DNA of 64,000 nt, from NCBI GenBank assembly GCA_017461585.1, contig JAFTYM010000011.1, forward strand, positions 91,568-155,567, given 5' to 3'. A model generated the notes under the pieces. It was not told the origin of the DNA. It worked only from the letters and a program-made list of their open reading frames with translations, and made no database searches. Origin of the DNA: Oscillospiraceae bacterium (lineage in GTDB: Bacteria; Bacillota; Clostridia; Oscillospirales; Oscillospiraceae). Shown one piece after another: positions 1 to 9,019 of this stretch. How positions within the stretch are numbered: the stretch's first letter is position 1; every line of letters begins with the position of its first letter. Position numbers and translations under genes: made by a program.

Positions 1-38
1 TCCTTTGTCTGCGGATTTGGCCGCATTATAAAATAAAA

Positions 39-830
39 CTATTTTTGGGATTTGCCCTCCTGATAGAGAGCTTCCATTTCATCGAGAGTCATGTCTGCAA
101 GTATCTTGCCCTGTGAAGCTGCAGTTGATTCCACATACGCAAAGCGGTTTGTGAACTTATCGCATGCCTTGCCGAGCGCCACCTCAGGATCAACGCCCAT
201 GAAGCGGGCAACGTTTACAACGGAAAACAGCAGATCGCCCAGCTCTTCTTCAATGTTTCCTTCGCCGCCAACCGCATCAGAAACCTCTGTGAGCTCTTCT
301 GCCAACTTGTCCATTGCGCCCCAAACATCGGGCCAGTCAAAGCCGACCTTGGCTGCCTTTTTTTGAATTTTTTCGGCACGCCAGAGCGCAGGAAGACTTT
401 TGGCAACGGAGTTTATGGAGTCAGTAACTGTTTCCTGGCTCTTCTCCGCACGCTTGATCTCGTCCCAGTTTTTAAGGACTTCATCACTTCCGGAAACAGA
501 TACGTCTCCGAAAACGTGGGGATGGCGCAGGATCATCTTTCTGCATACAGTGTCTGCTACATCGTCAAGATCGAATCTGCCTGCGTCCTCTTCGATGCCG
601 GCATGGAAAACCACCTGCATCAGAACGTCGCCCAGCTCTTCTTTCAGATGCTCTGTAGACTTCTCGTCAATGGCCTCGCAAGCCTCATAAGCCTCTTCAA
701 GGAAATTGCGTCGTATACTCTCGTGGGTCTGTTCTGCGTCCCAGGGGCAGCCACCCGGCGCCCTGAGTATAGCGATAAGCTTCTGCAGATCATATACCCC
801 ATATTTTGGCCTGTTTTCAAAATTTATCAT
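39..830 (-). CDS. mazG: Nucleoside triphosphate pyrophosphohydrolase MazG (YabN C-terminal type)
   Basis: Hydrolyses (d)NTPs to the monophosphate and pyrophosphate, probably as nucleotide-pool house-cleaning in the cytosol. The 263-residue length and two MazG repeats fit the family. The first repeat has EEAYEACEAID near residue 45 and EELGDVLMQVVFHA near 65; the second has EELTEV and EELGDLLFSVVN in the C-terminal half. These acidic clusters bind Mg2+. GGCPWDAEQTHESIRRNFLEE is the usual N-terminal signature. The ATG at 830 follows an AAAGGTG ribosome site. It lies downstream of the SpoVB-like gene on the same strand, the yabM-yabN order known from Bacillus. An AAAGGA at the left window edge (minus strand) suggests another gene follows. 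Confidence 0.95.
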   Translation of the reverse strand: MINFENRPKYGVYDLQKLIAILRAPGGCPWDAEQTHESIRRNFLEEAYEACEAIDEKSTEHLKEELGDVLMQVVFHAGIEEDAGRFDLDDVADTVCRKMILRHPHVFGDVSVSGSDEVLKNWDEIKRAEKSQETVTDSINSVAKSLPALWRAEKIQKKAAKVGFDWPDVWGAMDKLAEELTEVSDAVGGEGNIEEELGDLLFSVVNVARFMGVDPEVALGKACDKFTNRFAYVESTAASQGKILADMTLDEMEALYQEGKSQK

Positions 831-910
831 ACTTTCACCTTTTCTGCAAGACTAATATTCATAGAATACAAACTTTTTTTAAAAAACATTGAAATTGCAG
901 GGTTTTTGCC

Positions 911-2527
911 CTATTTGAGCTTTAAAATATTGGCTATTTTTTCACCCTTGGGTACAAGCTTCATATCCTCTCTTGTGAGAGTTCCCGTTACGATTATCAT
1001 TATGAAGTAAACAATGACTGCAATGCCGATGGCAACTACCATGGCGATCATCATGGGAAGTCTGCCTGAAACAAAGAATCCGCCGCCTAATTTTGTCAGT
1101 ATACCGTATACTGCCCATGCACATGCGCCCATAACAGCTGTACAGAGAAGAGGCTTTATAAATGCAGCGCCAAGCTTGGGTTTTTCGGGTGCTCTCTTCA
1201 TCAGGACTGCCATATTAAACAGGGAGATAAAAGCATAGCACACCAGAGAGCCAATGGGAGCGCCGAGGATGCCTACTGCAGGGATGGCAACCAGCACCCA
1301 GTTTACGATGAGCTTCAGAATACTGCCTGCGGGCAGAGAGATAAGAGACATTTTTTCGTGTCCGCTTGCCTGTACCAAAGAGGTGGAGAGGACCTGGAAG
1401 CAAACAAAATAAGATGCAATACCCATAATTGCCAGAAGCTGAGGGCCAAGCTCGTTTCCGTCCCAGTAAAGAACATTGTAAATGGGGTTTGAAAGAACGC
1501 AGAGACCTACACCTGCGGGCAGAGCGAAGAGGTTCATGAGCTTTAAGGATGAGCTCATGAGAGTTGCGGATTCTTTATACTGTTTGCGTGCAACAGCTGC
1601 GGCTATCGCAGGAACTATGGCAACAGCTATTGAAACAAGAATGTTGCTGGGAAGATTGAACAGCGTATTTGCGCGTGTGAACGCGGAATAGTGTGTTTCA
1701 ACAACACCTTCTGCCAGATGAAGTGTGTTTTTCAGGTGGTACATAATGACCTTTGTATCCACCAGCGCAAGTAAACTGAGCAGGGATGCGGAGAGTGTCA
1801 TGGGAATGCTGACGCGGAAGATATCTTTAAGAGTATCTTTTTTGGAGAGAACCGTGGGGTCTGTATCAATAACTTCGTATGAATTGTTTTTTATTGAGCG
1901 GCGTCTTAAATATGCAAGCACGGGAACGGCAAGACCGAGACCGATGGTAACGCCGGCTATAGCACCTGCGGAGACGTGTCCTGCGGACATGCCCAGGTTT
2001 AAAGGCAGAAGTGCGATGGGGAGACCGACTGCCAGCTTGCACAGAACTTCAATTATCTGAGAAACTGAAGTGGGAATCATATCCTCATGTCCCTGAGAGT
2101 ATCCGCGGAAAACGGAGACCAGACAGCAGAAAAATACTGCAGGTCCGAGAATAAAGATAGACTGATAAGCACCGGGAACTTCCATAAATGCAGCGATTTG
2201 TTTGCAGAAGATCATCATAAGAATGCTGCAGACGGCGCCGATGACGCCGAATGCCGGCAGCGCTATGCTGAAAATGCGCTGAGCCTGTTTCTGCTTACCG
2301 GTTGACGAGGCTGCGGATATGAGTCTTGAAATAGCAGCAGGAACACCTGATGTGGAGATGGTCAGCAGTAGGGTGTATACGGTATATGCGATGCCGTAAT
2401 ACGTTGTTGCCTTGTCGTCAAGGATGTTGTACAGCGGTATTTTATAAATGGCGCCGATAAGTTTGACGATTACAACAGTAGCTGCGAGTATCGCGGTGCC
2501 CTGAACAAAGCTTTTGTTTTTTGCCAA
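911..2527 (-). CDS. SpoVB/YabM-like MOP-superfamily polysaccharide flippase
   Basis: A 538-residue integral membrane protein of the MOP/MATE exporter superfamily with about 14 hydrophobic segments. It probably flips lipid-linked oligosaccharide or cell-wall intermediates; relatives include SpoVB (spore cortex) and YabM/MurJ-like proteins. The N-terminus FVQGTAILAATVVIVKLIGAIYKIPL and the early motif GVPAAISRLIS are typical of SpoVB-like proteins. The start is a TTG at 2527 preceded by GAAAGGA, since no in-frame ATG lies closer. Context with mazG downstream matches yabM-yabN. Which of the several SpoVB paralogues this is cannot be decided here. Confidence 0.88.
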   Translation of the reverse strand: MAKNKSFVQGTAILAATVVIVKLIGAIYKIPLYNILDDKATTYYGIAYTVYTLLLTISTSGVPAAISRLISAASSTGKQKQAQRIFSIALPAFGVIGAVCSILMMIFCKQIAAFMEVPGAYQSIFILGPAVFFCCLVSVFRGYSQGHEDMIPTSVSQIIEVLCKLAVGLPIALLPLNLGMSAGHVSAGAIAGVTIGLGLAVPVLAYLRRRSIKNNSYEVIDTDPTVLSKKDTLKDIFRVSIPMTLSASLLSLLALVDTKVIMYHLKNTLHLAEGVVETHYSAFTRANTLFNLPSNILVSIAVAIVPAIAAAVARKQYKESATLMSSSLKLMNLFALPAGVGLCVLSNPIYNVLYWDGNELGPQLLAIMGIASYFVCFQVLSTSLVQASGHEKMSLISLPAGSILKLIVNWVLVAIPAVGILGAPIGSLVCYAFISLFNMAVLMKRAPEKPKLGAAFIKPLLCTAVMGACAWAVYGILTKLGGGFFVSGRLPMMIAMVVAIGIAVIVYFIMIIVTGTLTREDMKLVPKGEKIANILKLK

Positions 2528-2771
2528 ATGGAGTCAGTCCTTTCTGGGAAAAGTCGCACTTTAAATATATTCAGATGATGATAAAAATATAAAGTGCGGA
2601 AAAGGATATATGGGGGAATACTATGAATATGCAGGTGCTATCCGTTAACATAATTAATGTGGAAAACCTTGTGGAAAATGTGCAAAACCCAGTAATATCA
2701 ATGGATTGACGTGGTTTACGGGCATTATTATAAACGGACTTTATATACAAAATATGGTGAATATAAGGTTA
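2528..2771. other. Intergenic region with inverted repeat and DnaA-box-like triplet
   Basis: This 244-bp gap between dnaI and the flippase gene holds an inverted repeat CGCACTTTA (2555-2563) / TAAAGTGCG (2590-2598). It also holds three tandem 9-mers, TGTGGAAAA at 2658-2666 and 2670-2678 and TGTGCAAAA at 2679-2687, which read as TTTTCCACA-like DnaA boxes on the minus strand. A 28-codon plus-strand reading frame at 2623-2709 with a GGGGGA upstream is possible but unsupported. No clear promoter for the flippase gene was seen. Confidence 0.4.
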
Positions 2772-3761
2772 TTATATGTTTTTATTCTTCAATATACGGA
2801 TATCCTCACCATAAAACTGCATAGTAAGATATTCGCCGCCGATTCGCGAGGAAATCTGGGCGCTGTAGCGTGCAGATATGTCGGAAACGGAGAGATTTGT
2901 ACTGATTATGGTCTTCTTTCCTGTGGTAAGACGCGTGTTTACGATCTCGTAAAGTGCGCTGACCGTGAAGGATGTGGTCATCTCTGTGCCCAAATCATCA
3001 AGGATCAGCAGCTCGCAGCCCAAAAGACGCTCCTTCTCCTCTTTAGCTTCTTCGTCGCGGTCAAAGTGAGCTTTTTCAAAGGTGGAGAAGACCTGAGAAG
3101 CCGTACTGTAAACAACGGAATGACCCTTTTCAAAAACGACCTTTGCGATGCAGGCAGAGAGATAGGTCTTTCCGAGACCGGGTGCACCTGTAAAGAACAT
3201 ATTTTTAGATGCTTTACCAAATGTCTCTGCGTAACGAACACAATTTCCGTAAACGATTTTCATTAATGCTCTGGGAGAGAGTGCTCCACTGCTTGTTGGT
3301 ATGTCGCTGTAGTAATCGAGACGGAAGTTTTCAAATGTCTCGTTGCCGATGGACAGCATGTTGCTGAGCTCTTTTGCCTGCTCTGCCTTGTAAAGCTCCA
3401 TGAGACAGGAACATGGGGTGTTGCCCACAAAGCCTGTGTCCTCGCATTTTGAGCACATAAAGCCCATGTCGAGATAATCTTCGGAATAGCCGGCTGCGAC
3501 GATCTCTTTTCGGCGTTCATTCTGGAGATAGAGATTATCATCTCCTATTTTAGAGACAGAAGATTCCACATCACCGCTTTTTTGCAGCATGATGCCGATG
3601 ACGTCAAGCATAGATGTGCGGATATCGTTGTCAATAGTGCGTACTTTGGGGTTTCTTCTGTAAACGTTCTCTGTGCGGCGCACAAGCTCTTCTTCCCAGC
3701 TCTGCTTTTTGGCTGAGAGAGCGGCCTTTGCTCTTGCCAGAAGTTTGCCGTCAAGTGTCAT
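2772..3761 (-). CDS. dnaI: Primosomal helicase loader DnaI/DnaC-like ATPase
   Basis: AAA+ ATPase that loads the replicative helicase DnaC/DnaB at replication origins and stalled forks. The 329-residue protein has the DnaI layout. A zinc-binding segment CSKCEDTGFVGNTPCSC lies around residues 103-119. The Walker A GAPGLGKTYLS is near 191, Walker B LLILDDLGTE near 250, and sensor-1 TIISTNLS near 285. The ATG at 3761 overlaps the dnaD stop by ATGA and uses the GGAGG inside the end of dnaD, so the two genes are translationally coupled. In Bacillus DnaD and DnaI work in the same PriA/DnaA loading pathway. Confidence 0.92.
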   Translation of the reverse strand: MTLDGKLLARAKAALSAKKQSWEEELVRRTENVYRRNPKVRTIDNDIRTSMLDVIGIMLQKSGDVESSVSKIGDDNLYLQNERRKEIVAAGYSEDYLDMGFMCSKCEDTGFVGNTPCSCLMELYKAEQAKELSNMLSIGNETFENFRLDYYSDIPTSSGALSPRALMKIVYGNCVRYAETFGKASKNMFFTGAPGLGKTYLSACIAKVVFEKGHSVVYSTASQVFSTFEKAHFDRDEEAKEEKERLLGCELLILDDLGTEMTTSFTVSALYEIVNTRLTTGKKTIISTNLSVSDISARYSAQISSRIGGEYLTMQFYGEDIRILKNKNI

Positions 3762-4696
3762 TGGTTATCCTCCTTCATGCTCTCGAAAAAGCGCAGTAAT
3801 CTGTCTGCTTCGTCCTGCGTAGGAACAGCAGGTGTGGCAGTCTCTGTCGAAATGCCTTCGCCGGATGCTTTCCTGCGCTTTTCATAGGGGTCACCGGAGT
3901 TTATCTCCTCTGCTGTGTGCAGGTTTTTAGAGTGCCAGCTTAAAAGGATCTTGTCCATATAGGGCAGGCTGAGATTGTGGAGCCTTCCGATGGTGCGCTC
4001 ATATGCGATCTGTACTGCATCTGCCTTGAAGCCCATCTCTATCCAGCTGTCTATGTACTGCTTTTCGTTTTGAACCAGCTTGCGGTCAAAAATGCCGAGA
4101 ACGCGCTTGATCTCACCTTCAAGGGAGTAGGCGTTGTCACGCTTTTTGATGTATTCTTCCGCTTTGTCCAGCGTGTCTATGCCCATTCTGCGCCATTCAA
4201 AGGCTGTTCTTTCCAAAATGACCATGTTAAGACGTCTGCCGGGGCCGTACCTGCGGCGAATATCGTTTTTGAAAAACTGGGTCATGAGCAGAATAACTTC
4301 CGGAGGAAGCTGAGAGTTTGTGTAAATATTGAAAAGGATCTTTCTCTCTTCAAAGGCGAGGAATGTTCCGAAGATGCGCTCTACTTCATCTGAAAGGAAA
4401 GCGAATTCAGGATTTTCCAGCGCTTTTGCAATGTCTGAAGCGGTGTAGCTCACCTGCTGTTCACCGGAAGAAGCGCTGATAAGCTCCATTGCGGCAAGGG
4501 CGGCAAAGGCCTTTTCAACTGCGGTTTTGGATATGTTAAGATCTGCGGCGATCTTGTCGGGAGAGATATCTCCGTCAGAGCGGAGGATGCACAGATATAC
4601 AAGGGCGACCTCGCCGTCACCGCGGGAAATAAGCTTATCTGCCGCATCTGCGCTCATGCTTATGCTGCCTGTGCCGGGTAAAGTGTATTTTGCCAT
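3758..4696 (-). CDS. dnaD: DnaD-family primosome protein
   Basis: DNA-binding remodelling protein of the Gram-positive primosome, acting between DnaA/PriA and the DnaB-DnaI loader. It is 312 residues. An N-terminal winged-helix region (about 1-110) resembles the DnaD/DnaB2 fold. The C-terminal DnaD domain contains WIEMGFKADAVQIAYERTIGRLHNLSLPYMDKILLSWHSKNLHT (about 217-260), where the YxxxIL...W pattern characteristic of the family is clear. The ATG at 4696 has AAGGAGG eight bases upstream. It is the first gene of the dnaD-dnaI pair and has a strong minus-strand promoter at 4732-4760. Confidence 0.9.
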   Translation of the reverse strand: MAKYTLPGTGSISMSADAADKLISRGDGEVALVYLCILRSDGDISPDKIAADLNISKTAVEKAFAALAAMELISASSGEQQVSYTASDIAKALENPEFAFLSDEVERIFGTFLAFEERKILFNIYTNSQLPPEVILLMTQFFKNDIRRRYGPGRRLNMVILERTAFEWRRMGIDTLDKAEEYIKKRDNAYSLEGEIKRVLGIFDRKLVQNEKQYIDSWIEMGFKADAVQIAYERTIGRLHNLSLPYMDKILLSWHSKNLHTAEEINSGDPYEKRRKASGEGISTETATPAVPTQDEADRLLRFFESMKEDNQ

Positions 4697-4731
4697 TGTG
4701 CCAAACCTCCTTTTTCATAGTGAACCAATCT

Positions 4732-4760
4732 ATTATACCAGTTATTAGTCGGTCGTACAA
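4732..4760 (-). promoter_or_regulatory. Sigma-A-type promoter of dnaD-dnaI
   Basis: On the minus strand, -35 TTGTAC (4755-4760) and -10 TATAAT (4732-4737) are separated by 17 bp, about 35 bp upstream of the dnaD start. A near-consensus vegetative promoter. Confidence 0.8.
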
Positions 4761-4951
4761 TGGCGAAAAAGTGAAAATTGGATAAAGATTTCTGTGTATA
4801 TTGCCTTTTAATAGGTATAAAAGGAAATTTAATGAATTTTCTCTTTTTTATATTGTCTGAATGTGTTATTATGTAAGATACCCATATTGCGTCGTTGAGG
4901 CGCGGGCTTAAACTTAAACGGAACACGATACTTTTTATTTGGAGAAGGATC

Positions 4952-7042
4952 ATGCTTGAAATATTATCACCTGCAGGAAGCGGCGAAGGAGTAATTGCCG
5001 CGGTTCAAAACGGCACAGATGCCGTGTATCTGGGGTTTGGAAATTACAACGCCAGACGAAATGCCAAAAATTTTAATGAAGAGGATTTTCGCCGTGCTGC
5101 GGAGTATTGCCGTATCCGCGGTGTAAAGGTCTATGTCACCATAAATACTCTGCTTACTGACAGGGAGCTTCCCTCTGCTGTGGAACAGGCAAAAATCGCC
5201 TCACGATGCGGTGCGGACGCGCTGATAGTTCAGGATCTGGGTATGATCCGTGCTATCAGACAGGCTCTTCCCGATATGCCCATCCACGGCAGCACACAGA
5301 TGAGTGTTCATAACCTTGAGGGCGTAAAGATGGCGGCTGCCATGGGAATTTCCCGTGTGGTTCTTGCGCGAGAGCTGAGCCGTGATGAGATCGAATATAT
5401 CTGCAGACGCTCGCCTATTGAGATAGAGGTGTTTGTCCACGGCGCACTCTGCATGTGCTATTCGGGACAGTGTTATATGAGTGCTGTCATCGGCAGAAGA
5501 AGCGGAAACCGCGGGCTTTGTGCTCAGCCCTGCAGACAGAAATACTCAACAGGCGCACATGGCAGCGAGTATCCGCTGAGCCTTAAGGACAACTGCCTTA
5601 TCAGATATGTTGAGGATCTTGAGCGTATCGGTGTTTCCTGCATAAAGATAGAAGGACGAATGAGACGTCCTGAGTATGCAGCTATTGTAACGGGAATCTA
5701 CTCCCGTGCCATTAAAGACAGGGCAATGCCCCGTGAAGAGGACTTCAGAGCTTTGAGAGCTGCCTTTTCCAGACAGGGCTTTACAGACGGATATTACCGC
5801 GACCTTAAGGGTCCTGATATGTTTGGTATAAGGACCGATGAGGAGAAAGGTGAACAGGTAATATTTTCAACTGCTAAGAAAAACTATCTGAACGGCGAGT
5901 ATCAGAGAGTTCCTGTAAACTTTGTGGGACTTGTAAAGAGCGGTGAGACCGCAAAACTCATTGCTGTTGATGACAGAGGAAATACTGCAAAGGCAGAGGG
6001 CCTTGTGCCCGAAACAGCCTTCCACAAGGAGCTGACTCAGGCTGCGTTCCAGACGCAGCTCCACAAAACAGGCGGAACACCCTTTATCTGCACGGGCGTT
6101 AAGAGCAAAATCGAGCCCGGACTGTCACTGGCTATGGCGTCTGTCAATGAGATGAGACGTAATGTGCTGACGGATCTTATGAAGCAGCGAAGAGCGTTTG
6201 TGCCCGGACGTGAGCAGGACGTTACGTTTGACGCGCCTGTCCCCAACAGAACGGACATGCCTGTGTTTACCATTTCTGTTCTGAAGGTGTCCCAGCTCTC
6301 ACCTGAAATGGCGGAACTGAAGCCAAAAGTCGTATATGTTCCTGCTGAGGAATTTGAGACAGGCTATAAGCATCTGAAGCCGTTTTTGGATGACATGGAG
6401 ATAACTGTATGCGTCACGCTCCCGCGAGTTATCCACGATAATGAAATAGAAAAATGCACCAAATATCTTGAAATGGCTAAGGAAATGGGCGTTACTGAGG
6501 CGCTTGTGGGAAATATCGGACATATTCCCTACGCCATGGCTCTGGGATTTAAAGTCCGCGGGGATTTCGGTCTTAATGTTTACAACTCTCAGACACTGGG
6601 TGTTTTCAACGAGCTTGGACTTCTGTCTGCAACTCTCTCTTTTGAGATGAGACTTGAACAGATCCGTGACATTTCCAAGACTATGGATACAGAGATATTT
6701 GCTTACGGCAGACTTCCCCTTATGGTCACGGAAAACTGCATGATCAGAAATGCCCGCGGAGTCTGCAATTGCGACAGCTTTACAGGCATAACAGACAAGA
6801 TGGGGGCAACCTTCCCCGTTGTCCGTGAGTTTGGCTGCAGAAACGTAGTTCTCAACTCACAGAAGCTGTTTATGGCAGACAAGATGAGGGACATTGACCG
6901 CGTTGGTGTATGGGCTGCAAGACTTGCGTTTACAACGGAAAACAGCAAGGAATGTCTTGAGGTGTTTAAGCGCTATATGGGACTGACGGATGCAGCTCCC
7001 GGCGGCGTCACACGCGGTCTTTATTACAGAGGTGTAGAATGA
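4952..7042 (+). CDS. U32-family protein with DUF3656 C-terminal part (RlhA/PrtC-like)
   Basis: 696-residue member of peptidase family U32. Long U32 proteins with the DUF3656 extension are related to E. coli RlhA, which is needed for prephenate-dependent hydroxylation of 23S rRNA C2501, so an RNA-modification role is more likely than proteolysis. The family signature is VHGALCMCYSGQCYMS followed by RGLCAQPC near residues 165-195, whose cysteines may bind an Fe-S cluster. The N-terminus is LEILSPAGSGEGV. I placed the start at the ATG at 4952, preceded by GGAGAAGG, rather than at an earlier in-frame start that precedes the ribosome site. The maf gene overlaps its end by ATGA. Confidence 0.85.
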   Translation: MLEILSPAGSGEGVIAAVQNGTDAVYLGFGNYNARRNAKNFNEEDFRRAAEYCRIRGVKVYVTINTLLTDRELPSAVEQAKIASRCGADALIVQDLGMIRAIRQALPDMPIHGSTQMSVHNLEGVKMAAAMGISRVVLARELSRDEIEYICRRSPIEIEVFVHGALCMCYSGQCYMSAVIGRRSGNRGLCAQPCRQKYSTGAHGSEYPLSLKDNCLIRYVEDLERIGVSCIKIEGRMRRPEYAAIVTGIYSRAIKDRAMPREEDFRALRAAFSRQGFTDGYYRDLKGPDMFGIRTDEEKGEQVIFSTAKKNYLNGEYQRVPVNFVGLVKSGETAKLIAVDDRGNTAKAEGLVPETAFHKELTQAAFQTQLHKTGGTPFICTGVKSKIEPGLSLAMASVNEMRRNVLTDLMKQRRAFVPGREQDVTFDAPVPNRTDMPVFTISVLKVSQLSPEMAELKPKVVYVPAEEFETGYKHLKPFLDDMEITVCVTLPRVIHDNEIEKCTKYLEMAKEMGVTEALVGNIGHIPYAMALGFKVRGDFGLNVYNSQTLGVFNELGLLSATLSFEMRLEQIRDISKTMDTEIFAYGRLPLMVTENCMIRNARGVCNCDSFTGITDKMGATFPVVREFGCRNVVLNSQKLFMADKMRDIDRVGVWAARLAFTTENSKECLEVFKRYMGLTDAAPGGVTRGLYYRGVE

Positions 7043-7605
7043 GCATAGTTTTAGCGTCGGCATCTCCCAGAAGACGTGAGCTCTTAGAGATGATGGGGCT
7101 TGAGTTTGAAATAGTCCCCGCGAAGGACGAACTTGATGCAGCAGGACTTTCTCCTGAAAAGGCAGTTGCAAAAATCGCCCTCGGCAAGGCGCTGTCTGTT
7201 GCAAAGAACAGAGATGAAAATGATCTGGTCATCGCAGCCGACACGCTGGTGTGTCTTGACGGAGAACTTTTGGGAAAGCCGAAAGATGAGGCGGAAGCCT
7301 TTGAAATGCTGAAAAAGTTGTCCGGTAATGAGCACCGGGTTTATACAGGCGTTGCCGTTTCAATGGGCGGCAAGTGTGCGTCTGACGCAGAGATGACGAA
7401 AGTACGTTTTTGCAAAATGTCAGACGAGGACATAAAAAACTATATTGCAACTTTTGAACCCATGGACAAAGCAGGTGCATACGGCATCCAGGGGAAAGGC
7501 GCAATATTTATAGAAGGTATAGAGGGTGACTATTTTAACGTTATGGGTCTGCCTCTCCACCGCCTTCACCTTATGCTGAAGGAATTTGGATTTTCTCTTT
7601 TATAA
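7039..7605 (+). CDS. maf: Maf-type nucleotide pyrophosphatase
   Basis: House-cleaning pyrophosphatase of the Maf/HAM1-like fold that hydrolyses dTTP/UTP or modified nucleotides and is linked to septum control in Bacillus. The 188 residues begin with the diagnostic ASASPRRRELLEMMGLEFEI. AADTLV follows near residue 66 and LSGNEHRVYTGV near 93. The ATG overlaps the stop of the preceding U32 gene (ATGA). It heads the classical maf-mreC-mreD region, although radC and mreB, which sit between maf and mreC in many Firmicutes, are absent. A small GC hairpin, GCCGC-acaa-GGCGGC, lies in the 36-bp gap before mreC. Confidence 0.93.
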   Translation: MSIVLASASPRRRELLEMMGLEFEIVPAKDELDAAGLSPEKAVAKIALGKALSVAKNRDENDLVIAADTLVCLDGELLGKPKDEAEAFEMLKKLSGNEHRVYTGVAVSMGGKCASDAEMTKVRFCKMSDEDIKNYIATFEPMDKAGAYGIQGKGAIFIEGIEGDYFNVMGLPLHRLHLMLKEFGFSLL

Positions 7606-7641
7606 AGCTATTGCCGCACAAGGCGGCAGAATGGAGTTCTT

Positions 7642-8484
7642 ATGAAAAAGCTCTTTTCAAAAAAAGGAATTACAGCTGTGATAATAGCGGCGATTATTGC
7701 TGCAATCACAGGTATTTCGCTTATTTTAAACAGCAATCCGGGAATAGTCACAAATACCGTGGAGACTATTTTGAGTCCTATCAAGACTGTTACTGCATCT
7801 ATTGCAAGTGTTTGTGAGAAGATTTACGGATACATGAACGACTTTGACAGACTTCTGGAGACAAACGCTCAGCTTCGAGCACAGCTCGCGGGCTCCAGCC
7901 AGGAAGAACGTGAGTTTGCAGAGCTGGAAAAGGAAAACGAACGCCTCAGAGAGCTGCTGGGTCTTGCCCAGAGAAACTCTGACTATGAGTTTGAGATGGC
8001 AGCTATAATTAACTGGAGCTCGTCAAACTGGGAGTCTACCTTTACCATCAACAAGGGCAGCGCAAACTCTGCAATTGAAGAGGGCGACTGCGTTATTACA
8101 TCCGCAGGTGAGGTTGTGGGCGTTGTAAAGACGGTTTCCACAGTTACCAGCGTCTGCATATCAGTTGTGGATTCAGATTTTGCCGTCAGCGTAAACCTTA
8201 ACAAGGTCACAGGCTCTGCTTCTGCAAAGGGCGATTACGCTCTTATGAAGGACGGTCTTCTGATGCTGGATTACATCAACGACAGCAACAAGGTCCTGCC
8301 CGGTGATACTGTTATCACATCCGGCAAGGGCGGTGTGTTCCCTGACGGACTTCTTGTGGGTTATATCGTAGAGATCAGCAGCGATGAAACGGGCCTGTCA
8401 GACTATGCCACAGTTGAGCCTGCGGCAGATCTGGACAATGTTATGGACGTATTTGTAATTACTGAATTTGAGATCATTGAGTAA
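7642..8484 (+). CDS. mreC: Rod shape-determining protein MreC
   Basis: Membrane-anchored, extracytoplasmic scaffold of the elongasome that interacts with PBP2 and MreD. It is 280 residues. A single N-terminal membrane helix lies at about 12-28. A coiled coil (TNAQLRAQL...EREFAELEKENERLRELLGL) spans about 75-115. Two C-terminal beta-domains follow, with the typical GDCVITSAGEVVGVV and GDTVITSGKGGVFPDGLLVG blocks. The ATG at 7642 follows GGAG. No mreB is visible in the window. Confidence 0.93.
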   Translation: MKKLFSKKGITAVIIAAIIAAITGISLILNSNPGIVTNTVETILSPIKTVTASIASVCEKIYGYMNDFDRLLETNAQLRAQLAGSSQEEREFAELEKENERLRELLGLAQRNSDYEFEMAAIINWSSSNWESTFTINKGSANSAIEEGDCVITSAGEVVGVVKTVSTVTSVCISVVDSDFAVSVNLNKVTGSASAKGDYALMKDGLLMLDYINDSNKVLPGDTVITSGKGGVFPDGLLVGYIVEISSDETGLSDYATVEPAADLDNVMDVFVITEFEIIE

Positions 8485-8495
8485 GGAGATAAACG

Positions 8496-9002
8496 GTGCT
8501 TAGCAAAATAAGACGTGAAACGGTTTTGGATATTGTTTACAACGGAATATTTCTGCTGGTGCTGTATGTTCTGCAGGCAGGTGTATTTCCGTGGTTTGCT
8601 GAAGGTGCGGTCCCGCTGCTTCTTGTAATTGCCGCAGCAGGATTAAGCCATTTTACAGACAGCGGCAGAGGTGCTGTTTTGGGACTTTTCTGCGGTATTC
8701 TGTGTGATGTTGCCTTGGGAAGACCTACCATTATATATACGGTAACTTTGAGTATTATCGGACTGTTTTTGGGTTATCTCGGAGATACGATACTTTCACG
8801 AAGATTTCCTTCATATCTGATATGCTGCCTTGGGGCACTTGTTGTGGTGTCATTTGTGCAGATGTTTGCCCTGCTGTTTTTTGAAGATGTGGCGATCTTC
8901 CCTCTTCTTATAACAGCGGTCATTCAGATCGTAACAAGTATGGTATGTGCGGTGCTGTTATATCCCGTAATTAAGTGGATATCCCGCAAAAGCAGAAGGT
9001 AA
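8496..9002 (+). CDS. mreD: Rod shape-determining protein MreD
   Basis: A 168-residue, very hydrophobic protein with about five membrane helices, placed between mreC and the PBP2 gene, as expected for the elongasome subunit MreD. It contains the GLFCGILCDVALGRP segment typical of the family. The start is a GTG at 8496 preceded by AAGGAG. Confidence 0.88.
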   Translation: MLSKIRRETVLDIVYNGIFLLVLYVLQAGVFPWFAEGAVPLLLVIAAAGLSHFTDSGRGAVLGLFCGILCDVALGRPTIIYTVTLSIIGLFLGYLGDTILSRRFPSYLICCLGALVVVSFVQMFALLFFEDVAIFPLLITAVIQIVTSMVCAVLLYPVIKWISRKSRR

Positions 9003-9019
9003 AGAAAGGGTTTATTAGA

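Noticed and set aside
2623-2709. 28-codon plus-strand ORF with a GGGGGA upstream
   Set aside because: Its repetitive VENLVENVQN stretch is explained by the DnaA-box-like repeats. There is no promoter or terminator and no recognisable homology.
4697-4951. Possible non-coding RNA between dnaD and the U32 gene
   Set aside because: Apart from the dnaD promoter and the U32 ribosome site I found no strong stem or terminator. The plus-strand promoter is not clear either.
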